64,000 bases of DNA, taken from Glycine soja. Taxonomy: Eukaryota; Streptophyta; Magnoliopsida; Fabales; Fabaceae. This document shows, in pieces, positions 1 through 10,239 of this stretch (positions are counted from its first letter, which is position 1; every line of letters begins with the position of its first letter). The notes below the pieces were generated by a model, which worked only from the letters and a program-made list of their open reading frames with translations, did not search any database and was not told where the DNA came from. A program made the translations under genes and the position numbers. The stretch lies in the NCBI RefSeq assembly GCF_004193775.1, contig NC_041019.1:49885928-49949927 (forward strand), written 5' to 3'.

Positions 1-75
1 CTGAAAGTTATCACATTCAATTAATTTTTTTTTCTTCAAACATTTTTATAGGCTATTGTTGTTGTATTGTTATAG

Positions 76-2453
76 GGTAATCTGGTAGCAAAAAATTCAA
101 CGTTTCCTTCTGGAATCAAAGCTCTTGCAGATTATGTTCACGGCAAGGGTCTTAAGCTTGGAATTTATTCAGATGCTGGGTACATAGACTTGGCCAAACA
201 CCTAACTTAGTCCCATGTGCTTTTCCAACTCTTTTTAAACTAAGCTTTAGGTTGGTCAATTTTGCAGGTATTTTACTTGTAGCAAACAGATGCCTGGTTC
301 TCTTGGTCATGAGTTTCAAGATGCCAAGACTTTTGCATCATGGGTATGAAACATTGTGCTTATTTATTCATGCTTTTCCTTGGAATCATCATATTTAATG
401 CAATTAAACAAATGGTGATTTTGGTTTATTTACAGGGTATTGATTATTTGAAGTATGATAACTGTAACAATGATGGATCAAAACCAACTGATAGGTAGTC
501 ATAACTATATTTGCGACTTAGTGTTAATTTTATTTGATCAAATTGAATATTTTAACATAACACTTTGTTCTTTATATATAATTTTTTAAAACAATTGTCT
601 TCATATGAATAGATACCCTATTATGACTCGGGCTTTAATGATGGCTGGTCGTCCAATCTTCTTCTCACTATGTGAATGGTAATTTTATTTGTTTTAGTAT
701 TTCATTTTATTGCTCCTCCAAATTTAAGACCTTCCCTCTAATCACATGTGCTTTGTTTGTTAGGGGAGACTTACACCCAGCTCTATGGGGTGCTAAAGTG
801 GGAAACAGCTGGAGAACTACCAATGACATTAATGATTCATGGGAAAGGTGAACATTATGCATTTAATTTGTTGATACAAATGGAGAAAATTTCTGTTGCC
901 AATATCATGTGTCTATTACTACTCCTATTCAAGCTAATAACTTGATTTTATAAAATTTAATCAAATAAGGTAGACAATAGACACATTCGAGTAGCAGTAG
1001 ACATTCTAATTGGCCTTGACATGTGATCAAGCGACAAGCAGGGCATGTATCTGTTCACAAAAATTGAATTAATTTGGATTTGTAAAGAAATTGTATGAAA
1101 TTTAACTGAATAAGAGAGATAATAGATACTTTGGAGTGACAATAGACACTCCTTGATTGGTCTTGAAATGTGATCAAGCAGGGTATATAGCTGTTCACCA
1201 AAATTGAATTATTTTGGATTTTAGCTGATAAAGGTAACTATTATCTTTGGCAGCATGGTTTCAAGGGCAGATATGAATGAAGTTTATGCAGAGTATGCAA
1301 GACCTGGTGGTTGGAATGGTTAGAAATTCGTTAACCTTGCGTTTTTCTGAAAGATATTTTATCCAATTGAGATCATTATATTCATTGAACATGTGAATTC
1401 AACAGATCCTGATATGCTTGAGGTGGGAAATGGAGGGATGACAAAAAATGAATATATTGTTCACTTCAGTTTATGGGCCCTTTCCAAGGTACTACTATTA
1501 TTCTTTTGTTTTCCAACATACTGATTTATGTTAAAGCATGTACAAGGCTTTTTTTCCTTTTTTTCCCTCATGCAAAGGTTTATTGCAGGCTCCTCTTCTT
1601 CTTGGCTGTGATGTTAGGAATATGACTAAAGAGACCATGGAGATAGTAGCAAACAAGGAAGTTATTTCAGTTAACCAAGGTGATACATAACTAGGATCAT
1701 TCTGTTATTTCTTACGAAAAAATAGTTTATGTACTAACAATATAAATAGTCTGTACACTGTCATTCAATAAATAGTTATCATATATGATATGTTTATCGC
1801 CATTTACAGAAACCACTTAGAAGTCATAACTACCATGATTTCTGATTAGTTAACAGTATTAAAACCTTTTACATTGTCAATATATAGAAATTAAACTCAT
1901 TTCTTATACATTGTAGTATACTACCTTTTATTAATATTTATCTCAAACATCGTCAGATCCACTTGGTGTACAAGGTAAAAAGGTTAGGATGGAAGGTGAT
2001 CAAGAGGTGAGTTGAATTTGGAACACAACAATGGCTTTGTCTCTAGTGTCAGATGAACAATACATGATCATTCACAGGTAACCCTTTTTGGACAGATTTG
2101 GGCAGGTCCTCTTTCAGGGTACAGGGTAGCTGTTGTCTTGCTTAATCGTGGCCCTTCGAAAATCTCAATTACAGCCAACTGGGATGACATTGATATTCCA
2201 CCAAAAAGTGCTGTTGAAGCAAGAGACCTTTGGGAGGTATTGTATTTGGATTCATTCAATCTTTTGTTTTGTAATTGCTTGCATGCTTTGTAACTTTGTT
2301 TTCATCGCAATTTTGTTGGATACTTGTGCTATAACTTAAGGTGTCTGCTAATGCATGTAGCACAAGACATTGATGAGACCCTTCGTGGATAAATTGACTG
2401 CCACAGTAGATCCTCATGGGTGTAAAATGTACGTGCTGAAGCCAGTGGCTTGA
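76..2453 (+). CDS. Alpha-galactosidase (GH27), 3' part; gene starts before the window
   Basis: Hydrolyses terminal alpha-1,6-galactose from raffinose-type sugars, galactomannan or wall glycans; usually secreted or vacuolar. Exons I can join in frame: 76-179, 268-343, 436-494, 613-678, 764-847, 1254-1318, 1406-1488, 1589-1679, 1957-2006, 2096-2236, 2361-2453 (TGA). The product reads through GH27 landmarks: [11 protein letters not shown], then LKYDNCN with the catalytic nucleophile Asp, SLCEWG, and [15 protein letters not shown] with the acid/base Asp. The C-terminal beta domain carries [18 protein letters not shown] and ends KMYVLKPVA. The start codon, signal peptide and first exon(s) lie upstream of base 1. 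The acceptor of the tenth listed exon is uncertain: AG at 2077 would also stay in frame and add six residues, but 2095 gives the usual QE-[IV]-WAGPLS junction. All splice sites are GT-AG. No break is seen, so it is probably functional. Confidence 0.93.
955..1222 (+). repeat. Degenerate tandem duplication inside an alpha-galactosidase intron
   Basis: Two direct copies of about 125-130 bp, roughly 955-1081 and 1098-1222. Both contain AATTTAA, an ACAATAGACAC-like block, TTGACATGTGATCAAG / TTGAAATGTGATCAAG, then TGTTCAC, AAAATTGAATTA and TTTGGATTT. They account for most of the 406-bp intron between exons ending at 847 and starting at 1254. Confidence 0.75.
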
Positions 2454-4068
2454 GTTTTCTGAAACAAATTTTTGGATTGCAGCTTTTGGAGTCACTGATG
2501 TCAATATTTGTTTTTCTTGCTGAGATTTGACTTGTAGACGAGCTTCACTTCAATAAACATTGTCATTTGCTTCTATTCATAGAAGCTTGATACCTTATTT
2601 AGTGTACCAGCTCAATTGAATCAGTCACTCAGATGATATAATAAAATAAAGCTGTTGACATGTAAATTGGTTTTTAGTACTTTACTTTCATACATTCCTA
2701 AAGTCTTTTTGTACATGACATGGAAAATACAGGACAAATATCTATTTTGTGGATTATGCAAGAGTGAGGTAAAGGGATATCGATAAGATAGTTGATTTCT
2801 TTTCTGTAAGTATGATTATACTTAAGATGTTCATGTACCAAAGAAAAGCCATTGAAATTCTGGTTATTTTGTTAAAATAATATTTCATATAAGATAAATT
2901 GATGAGAAATGAGATTTCTTTTCTTTGTAAGTATTTTTTTCTTGCTCTGGCATCATTGCATTCACTTAATGGTCAAATGATAATAGTGATCATTGTCACC
3001 AGTGTTTTGTGTCAGGTTCCACTATGCCTCTTCAATTCAATCATGGTTTTATGTTAAACAAGATAATTATATCTGATAATATTTTAGGATAATATTTTAG
3101 GATAAAGAAAGATAATGATTTTTTTCTTCTAAGATATCCTCGTAAGCAAAAATCATGAGATTAATCATTCAAGTGTATGTCATTTCCCAACAAAGATAAT
3201 GGTTTAAGGACGACTTAGTTCAAGATTTCTTTTTACTTTAGTTTTAAAAGCAATTGTGCTTGGGGTTAGGTAGGGTATTGTGTATCAGCTAAGAAAAATA
3301 TTTGATGAACGTCTAATAGCCTATCAATATCTTGAGAGAGAAAAAAAATATATAAATATGATAAGATTTATGATGTGATAAGAAAAAATAAAAAATAAAA
3401 AATTTTATATGTTATGTACCCTCTTCTCTCATGTAAGATTTGATATCTCCTTTCAGTACACTTCAGATTTTGACCAGAATTATACTCTCTACTAGCTTCA
3501 GTGAAACAGTTGAATGATATTTTTGCCGTTAATATGCCTCTCATTACATTAAGTCTCATTTTCACCCGCTTTTTAAACATGACATCCCTCCCTGCCTTTG
3601 AATGAAGTCCATTTCTAATACATTAGCTACCTAACACCTGTCAGTGATCATATTGTTACCGTGTATGACATTAATTACAGATTACAACATGCAAGATATA
3701 TAGGATTTGAATAGAATATTCGCTGTCCATTAATTCTTATTATTATACCTATGATTAAAAAAAAATCTTGTGTGTTGATAATGACTTTAATATTCCAATA
3801 ATCTTTATCCACACATATATACTCAAGTATTAGTCAAAATAAACATTAAAACTATGTTTGACAAATTAATAAACATGTATGCTACATATTAATATTTAAT
3901 CAAAATAAAAGTATTGCTTAAAACTTATAAGTATAGTATATAATTTCATTAGACAATATTTAAAGATAATCCAATTCCTAATAATAAAAAATTAGAGACA
4001 CAGTTATTTATTTTAAACAAAAATATTAAATTTTTTTTCCAATTATAAATATATGATAATAAAGTTAA
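2454..4068. other. 3' flank of alpha-galactosidase and AT-rich intergenic DNA
   Basis: The probable 3' UTR runs to about 2650 (ATAATAAAATAAAG at about 2638 could serve polyadenylation). The rest is AT-rich with no ORF of convincing composition, no tRNA-like fold and no homology I recognise. Confidence 0.5.
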
Positions 4069-4711
4069 ATTACTCATTTGGTCCTTATAGTTTTGTACCT
4101 TCCAGTTCCTATAGTAAGGTTAAATATATTTAATTAAATTATGATTTGTATCTTTCGGTCCTTATAGTTTGAAAGTGGTTTTTTTTTAGTCCTTATAGTT
4201 TATATTTTAATTTTCTTTTAGTCTTTATAGTTTAAAAGTGGTTTTTTTAGTCCTTATAGTTTTATATTTTAATTCTCTTTTAGTTCCTATAGTTTAAAAG
4301 TGATCTTTTTAGTTTATATAATTTGTATTTTAATTATCTTTTAGTTTTTACTACAAAAAAATTATAAAAATAATTAACTACAAATTAGTTATAAATTATC
4401 AAATATTTTGTTATTACAAATTATCTTACGATAAATTAGTTATGAATTGCTTGTTAATATTTTTGTAGTTAATTATAATTAATATTACTCATATATTTTG
4501 ATGATAAGAACTAAAATAGAATTAAAATATAAAGTATAGAGAATAAAAATACCACTTTCAAATTATAGGGACTAAAAGAAAATTAAAATATAAATTATAA
4601 AGACTAAAAAAATTATTTTCAAAATGTAAATGATAGGAACTAAAAAAATTATTTTAAAATATAAAAATTAAAAGATACAAATAATAAAATTATAGGGATA
4701 AAATGAGTAAT
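4069..4711. mobile_element. Foldback / Mutator-like non-autonomous element with 9-bp target duplication
   Basis: The 643-bp element begins ATTACTCATTTGGTCCTTAT and ends with the inverted sequence ATAGGGATAAAATGAGTAAT. Both sides carry the same 9-bp sequence TAAAGTTAA (4060-4068 and 4712-4720), a typical Mutator-like target-site duplication. Each arm holds internal tandem copies of a GTCCTTATAGTTT-type block (left about 4080-4340, right arm complementary about 4500-4700), and the arms meet near 4400. No coding capacity. The 9-bp duplication and long arms fit a foldback MULE derivative. Confidence 0.85.
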
Positions 4712-4720
4712 TAAAGTTAA

Positions 4721-6960
4721 TACTAATATGGATAGGGTCACACACGTGCAATTGTATCCAAAAAAAATCGTATGTAATTTCTCACGTCTAGATTCACACG
4801 TGCAATTTTTTTTTATTTTAATAACACTGAAAATGTTCATCTGGAATGAAATTGTGTTTTATGGAGTTTTTTTATTCATAAAATAGATAGACAGCGAAGA
4901 GTTTATCCTAACTCATTAATCATATTCAATATTTCAACCAAGTGAGCTAATAAAACACTTTAAAGTGTTAGGAAGTAAGATCCTTGGAAAATAAAAAAGG
5001 AGAAAAATCTTATGCTAATGAAAAATCTAATAAAACAACAGAAGAATGTATGTTGTACATAAAACAACAACAAAAACAATAATAATAATAATTAGTAGAT
5101 GATATAGGGTTCAATAACTTGATTCAATTTTTTATAGTGAGCAATTAAGAATAAGAAAGGTGAGAGTGACAGGAGAAGGAAGAAAACGCGTTTGCAAGTT
5201 CTAACATACAACTGCCAATATGGCGTGTGCTTGTCATCTCCATCTGTTAGATACTGCCTTCCTCGCAAAACTGATCTGTCATCCAATCATCACCGTTTTA
5301 GAACTTCTATTTTTTTTTCTTCCTAAAATGTAAGATATATAATATTTTAAAATTGACCCTATTATATTCAAATACTTAATTTTAGAAAAAGATAAACCAC
5401 CTTTTTATTCCCGAAATGAAAGAGTTAGGGTATTTATTAATGCTTGAAATTGTGAGTCGTTCATTTAAATCCTAAAATTTAATTATGCATTATTAATTTA
5501 ATAATTAATTATATATTAATATTCTCACTTAAATTATAAGCATATAACGATTGGACCATAGTACAGTGAGTAACATTTTGTTTTTCCTTTCAAAATGATA
5601 ATTTATTATTAAAAAAATTCTCAAAGGCCAGAAATTATAAAGTACATGTAATGATCGCATTAATAATGAATATTACTCCTTCAACTAAGATTAACAGACA
5701 ACTAAATCCAACAAATCAAAGTAAGCTTGTCTTTAAAATTAATAAATAAGAATTTATTTAACTATAAATCTTAACATCTTAAAATTATGATATTTTTGGA
5801 ACTAAACGAAGAGCACCATCATTCATTATATTAAGACAAATTTGTACGGTTAGTTTACGTTTTTTTTTCTATAATAGAAAATATAAGAAAAAAAAAGGAG
5901 GAAAACATAGAATAAAATAATGGATATTAGTATTGCCAAGAAATATTAAAAAAATATATTATAAAAAATATTCTAATCTTTACTTTAACTTAAGAGTGTC
6001 ATTAATGTTTGAATCAGTATCTTAAACGAAAAAAAATGTAGATACAATGAAAGAAATTATTTTTCAATTAAATTTAAAGTTTTATATTAATAATTTGGGT
6101 AAAAAATGGTACTAAAATTAACACTATAAATTATTGAGGTAGATCTTAAAGAATTACGTTTAGAAAATCTTAGATAATGAGTCCGAATACAATAGTTACC
6201 ATTTCTAGTGAGAAGAGAGATTATAGGGAGTCAATTTATAAAATAAATGAGACAGGTTAGTGTTTTTCTTCTTCAAGAAATTATAATTAAGATGTTGGTG
6301 AAAATAGCTGAGAGTGGATAACTAATATTCTTTCTGTTCATTTTTATTCATCTTTTAAGATTTTTATGCAAAAATTAAGAAATCTAATAATTTTTTATTC
6401 TAATTTAATAGATGTATAGTTTTATATTTTTATCATTTTTTATTTCTATTCCACAATAAATACATATGTATAAATTAATTAAAGATTAGGTGAAAGTAAA
6501 AATATAATAAACAAAATATTAATAAATGTTATTTTAATCTTTAAAAATGATAAATAAATAGAAATATTTTTTTTTTCAAAAAAAAAACAATAATAATAAA
6601 AGAACGAAGGTAGTAAGAGTTTTTTTTTTTCAGGAAAGGTAGTAAGAGTTCACTTATAAAAGTTTGAACAGGATAAAAAAACTCTTTTGAAAAACATATA
6701 ATTATTAACAAATTTAATATTACTAATTAATTAATCAACTTTTTTAATGAACAGAAAATAATTAAATGAGTCTTATATTAGAACGAAAATAGTATTTTTA
6801 AAACATTAAATATTTAATTTTTTAAGAAAAGTATAAGAGACTTTTTACAAAGATTAAGAGATAAGTACATAACACTACTCCACTTATTAATTATTTTCAG
6901 TTTTTTTTTGTACCAAAATTATTTTCAGTTTTGTTATTGAAATATAGTATTATTTTCTCT
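4721..6960. other. AT-rich intergenic region upstream of the FERONIA-like gene
   Basis: No gene recognised. A less AT-rich stretch at about 5155-5286 reads on the minus strand as an open frame containing LTDGDDKHTPYWQLYVRTCK, but it lacks an ATG, splice context and a family I know; it could be a decayed exon. Short poly-A/T runs and a direct repeat of GGTAGTAAGAGTT at about 6610-6650 are the only other patterns. Confidence 0.4.
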
Positions 6961-7155
6961 TACAAGTTAGGTGCGGTATTTAAGGTAGTTTTCAGTTTTG
7001 TAACACTTTCTCACTCCATTTTCAACTTCCATCCTCCTTCTTCTCTCTGCCCTCTGGTGTTTCCAGCTCGAAGCACCTGGCAAATCCAATCCAACCCTAA
7101 AAACTCGGGATCGTTCCGCTTTGACTCACCGAGTCGCTTTTCAGCTCCTCTTCCC

Positions 7156-7164
7156 ATGGCATAA
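7156..7164 (+). promoter_or_regulatory. Minimal upstream ORF (Met-Ala-stop) in the FERONIA-like leader
   Basis: ATG GCA TAA lies one base before the leader-intron donor. G at +4 is favourable for initiation; C at -3 is weaker. A two-codon uORF of this kind would stall or recycle scanning ribosomes before the main ORF. Confidence 0.5.
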
Positions 7165-7501
7165 GGTAAATCAAATCCCCTTCTTTCTCTTCCTTCACTT
7201 CCCTCTAATTTTCACATTATCATCCACGCCCTGATTAGTGATTTTCCCACACCTTTCTTTCTTCACCCTGTTCTTCACTGTATACCTAGTTCATCATTTT
7301 TTTCCCTTTTTGGATTTTGCTGATTTTGGAAAATCTGGGTCCAAGCTGAGCTGATCATAACTCCCCACCCCCACCCCATTTCCATTTTCTGATTCGGGTG
7401 TCTAAAAAATCAGATCTTTAGAGCAAATTAAGGTCTTTGTTTGATTTACAATTCTGGGTGTGTGTGAATTGTAATTCTATTCAGAAGGTGTTTGCAATTG
7501 T

Positions 7502-7552
7502 ATGATAGAAAACAAAGCAAGGTTTTTGGTTTTGGTTTGGAATTTTGTGTAA
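7502..7552 (+). promoter_or_regulatory. Second upstream ORF, 16 codons, ending 2 nt before the FERONIA-like start
   Basis: In the second leader exon ATG ATA GAA ... GTG TAA encodes MIENKARFLVLVWNFV and stops at 7552, only two bases before the main ATG at 7555. It is in a different frame from the main ORF. The spacing makes direct re-initiation at 7555 inefficient, so leaky scanning would be needed. Confidence 0.55.
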
Positions 7553-7554
7553 TT

Positions 7555-10239
7555 ATGAGGAGCATGAATCGGTACTATGTTTGTGTTCCATTGTTTGTGT
7601 GCTTGGTATTGGCTATTGAACTTGTTGTAGCAAAGGATTTTGAGCCTAAAGATAAGATCTTGCTCAATTGTGGTGGTCCTCCTAGTAGTACTGATACTGA
7701 TGGCCGTGAATGGACCACTGATGTTGGTTCCAAGTTTGGTTCCTCCACCGCAAAATCCGCCACGTCACCGGCGGCGACACAGGACCCTGCCGTCCCTCAG
7801 GTTCCCTACATGACGGCACGCGTTTTCCACGCGCCGTATACCTATACTTTTCCGGTGGCTTCTGGCTGGAAATTCCTCCGGTTGCACTTTTACTCGGCTT
7901 CTTATTCCAGCCTCAATGCTTCGGATGCGCTGTTTGCCATGGCAGCGAATTCCTACACGGTTCTTAGGAACTTCAGTGTTGCTCAGACCACCTTGGCTTT
8001 GAATTATGCTTACATTATGAGGGAATTCGCCATCCATGTGGAAGGGGAAAGCTTGAATGTGACTTTCACTCCGTCTACCAATGCCTCGAACTCGTATGCG
8101 TTTGTCAATGGGATTGAGATTGTGTCCATGCCTGAGATTTATACTTCCACTGATGGAACTTTAATGATGGTGGGTTCGAATGCTCCTGTCACTATTGATA
8201 ACAGCACTGCACTTGAGTGTGTTTATAGGTTGAATGTGGGTGGGAATGATATCTCTCCCTCCCATGATACTGGTATGTTTAGGTCATGGTCCGATGATAT
8301 GCCCTTCCTCTATGGGGCTGCATTTGGAGTTACCGAGCCTGCTGATCCAGATGTGAAGTTTGAATATCCTCCGGACACACCAAGTTATATTGCTCCACTT
8401 GATGTCTACACTACTGCGAGAACAATGGGACCGAATGCTGAGATCAACACGAATTACAACTTGACTTGGATCTTCAACATTGATTCTGGATTTTCCTATC
8501 TCGTGAGACTCCATTTTGCTGAGGTATCATCAAATATAACCAAAAGTAATCAAAGAGTATTTGATATATTCCTCAATAATCAAACCGCTATGCCTGAAGC
8601 TGATGTTATTGCCTGGGCAGGCGAATTTGACCTTTCACATTCTAATGGGGTTCCAGTGCATAAAGATTATGTTGTATTTGTTCCCAATGGAGAACCACGG
8701 CAGGACCTGTGGCTTGCATTGCATCCAAATGAAAGTAATAAGCCCATGTATTATGATGCAATCTTGAATGGAGTGGAGATATTCAAAATTAATGATACTG
8801 CAGGTAATCTGGCAGGGACAAATCCTATTCCTCCTCCTGTGCAAGACATAATTGACCCGTCAATGGCTAGGGCATCTCATCATGGTAAATCAAAGAATCA
8901 TACAGGCATAATTGCAGGTGTTGCTGGAGGAGTTGTTTTAGTACTTGTGATTGGGCTATTTGCTTTTGCTGCATCACGTCGTCGCAGGCAAGGAAAGGAT
9001 TCTGGTACAAGTGAAGGGCCATCTGGCTGGCTTCCACTTTCTCTTTATGGTAATTCACACTCTGCAGCTTCTGCCAAGACCAACACAACAGGAAGCTATG
9101 CATCCTCTCTACCATCAAACCTTTGTCGTCATTTCTCATTTGCTGAAATCAAGGCTGCCACAAACAACTTTGACGAGGCTTTGCTTCTTGGTGTGGGAGG
9201 ATTCGGTAAGGTTTACAAAGGAGAAATTGATGGTGGAACAACCAAGGTAGCAATTAAACGTGGGAATCCACTATCTGAGCAGGGGGTGCATGAGTTCCAA
9301 ACTGAGATTGAAATGCTCTCAAAACTTCGTCACCGCCACCTTGTTTCACTGATTGGCTACTGTGAAGAAAACACTGAAATGATCCTTGTCTATGACTGTA
9401 TGGCCTATGGAACACTCAGGGAGCATCTGTACAAGACCCAGAAACCTCCACGTCCATGGAAGCAGAGGCTTGAGATATGCATTGGAGCTGCCCGGGGTTT
9501 ACACTATCTACACACTGGTGCTAAACACACTATTATCCACCGTGATGTGAAGACAACAAACATTTTACTAGATGAGAATTGGGTGGCTAAGGTTTCTGAT
9601 TTTGGACTGTCAAAAACAGGTCCAACTTTGGATAATACCCATGTAAGTACTGTGGTAAAGGGTAGTTTTGGGTACTTGGATCCAGAATACTTCAGGAGGC
9701 AGCAACTGACTGACAAATCTGATGTTTACTCGTTTGGTGTGGTTCTCTTTGAGGTATTATGCGCTCGCCCAGCTTTGAACCCCACCCTTGCTAAGGAGCA
9801 GGTGAGTCTGGCTGAGTGGGCAGCTCATTGCTACAAGAAAGGCATTCTTGACTCTATCATTGATCCTTATCTAAAGGGCAAGATAGCTTCAGAATGCTTC
9901 AAGAAGTTTGCCGAGACTGCAATGAAGTGCGTGGCTGACCAGGGCATTGATAGGCCATCCATGGGTGATGTCTTGTGGAACCTTGAATTTGCTTTGCAGC
10001 TGCAAGAAAGTGCCGAGGAAAGTGGCAACGGCTTTGGTGACATTCACTGTGAAGTGGAGCCATTATACACAGATTCTAAAGGAAAGGACTCCAATCCGGG
10101 TTATGATGGTAATGCGACCGACTCCAGAAGCAGTGGTATTTCAATGAGCATTGGAGGTAGAAGCTTGGCTAGTGAAGACTCTGATGGGCTAACCCCTAGT
10201 GCTGTGTTCTCCCAGATAATGAATCCAAAAGGTCGTTAA
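7555..10239 (+). CDS. FER: FERONIA-type CrRLK1L malectin-like receptor kinase, 894 aa
   Basis: Plasma-membrane receptor kinase that in the FERONIA family binds RALF peptides with LLG/LRE co-receptors. It controls cell-wall integrity, growth, fertility and immunity. Intronless coding region. Residues 1-27 form a signal peptide (CVPLFVCLVLAIELVVA). A tandem malectin-like ectodomain spans about 40-425 with many N-glycosylation sites. A transmembrane helix lies at about 452-474, followed by RRRR. The kinase (about 530-805) has GVGGFGKVYKG near 546, the Lys in VAIKRG, HRDVKTTNIL near 662 and SDFGLSK near 682, so it looks catalytically active. The C-terminal tail SLASEDSDGLTPSAVFSQ is the conserved FERONIA ending, which argues for FER itself over THESEUS or HERCULES. 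ATG 7555 was chosen because the open frame upstream has no other ATG; ATG 7564 is an alternative. Confidence 0.95.
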   Translation: MRSMNRYYVCVPLFVCLVLAIELVVAKDFEPKDKILLNCGGPPSSTDTDGREWTTDVGSKFGSSTAKSATSPAATQDPAVPQVPYMTARVFHAPYTYTFPVASGWKFLRLHFYSASYSSLNASDALFAMAANSYTVLRNFSVAQTTLALNYAYIMREFAIHVEGESLNVTFTPSTNASNSYAFVNGIEIVSMPEIYTSTDGTLMMVGSNAPVTIDNSTALECVYRLNVGGNDISPSHDTGMFRSWSDDMPFLYGAAFGVTEPADPDVKFEYPPDTPSYIAPLDVYTTARTMGPNAEINTNYNLTWIFNIDSGFSYLVRLHFAEVSSNITKSNQRVFDIFLNNQTAMPEADVIAWAGEFDLSHSNGVPVHKDYVVFVPNGEPRQDLWLALHPNESNKPMYYDAILNGVEIFKINDTAGNLAGTNPIPPPVQDIIDPSMARASHHGKSKNHTGIIAGVAGGVVLVLVIGLFAFAASRRRRQGKDSGTSEGPSGWLPLSLYGNSHSAASAKTNTTGSYASSLPSNLCRHFSFAEIKAATNNFDEALLLGVGGFGKVYKGEIDGGTTKVAIKRGNPLSEQGVHEFQTEIEMLSKLRHRHLVSLIGYCEENTEMILVYDCMAYGTLREHLYKTQKPPRPWKQRLEICIGAARGLHYLHTGAKHTIIHRDVKTTNILLDENWVAKVSDFGLSKTGPTLDNTHVSTVVKGSFGYLDPEYFRRQQLTDKSDVYSFGVVLFEVLCARPALNPTLAKEQVSLAEWAAHCYKKGILDSIIDPYLKGKIASECFKKFAETAMKCVADQGIDRPSMGDVLWNLEFALQLQESAEESGNGFGDIHCEVEPLYTDSKGKDSNPGYDGNATDSRSSGISMSIGGRSLASEDSDGLTPSAVFSQIMNPKGR

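Larger units (their letters stand above)
6977..7554 (+). promoter_or_regulatory. Promoter end and 5' leader of the FERONIA-like gene, with a leader intron
   Basis: A TATTTAAG sequence at 6977-6984 is a possible TATA element, followed by a CT-rich leader. The leader is probably split by an intron from 7166 (AAG|GTAAAT) to 7484 (TATTCAG|AAG), giving a second leader exon that runs into the start codon at 7555. Arabidopsis FER also has a leader intron (recalled). The transcription start is not determined. Confidence 0.65.

Noticed and set aside
5092..5286. Minus-strand open frame containing LTDGDDKHTPYWQLYV
   Set aside because: No ATG, no splice context and no recognised family. Possibly a decayed exon, but not supported as a gene.
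7492..7554. N-terminal extension of the FERONIA-like protein upstream of ATG 7555
   Set aside because: The frame is open but has no ATG, and a signal peptide begins properly after 7555.
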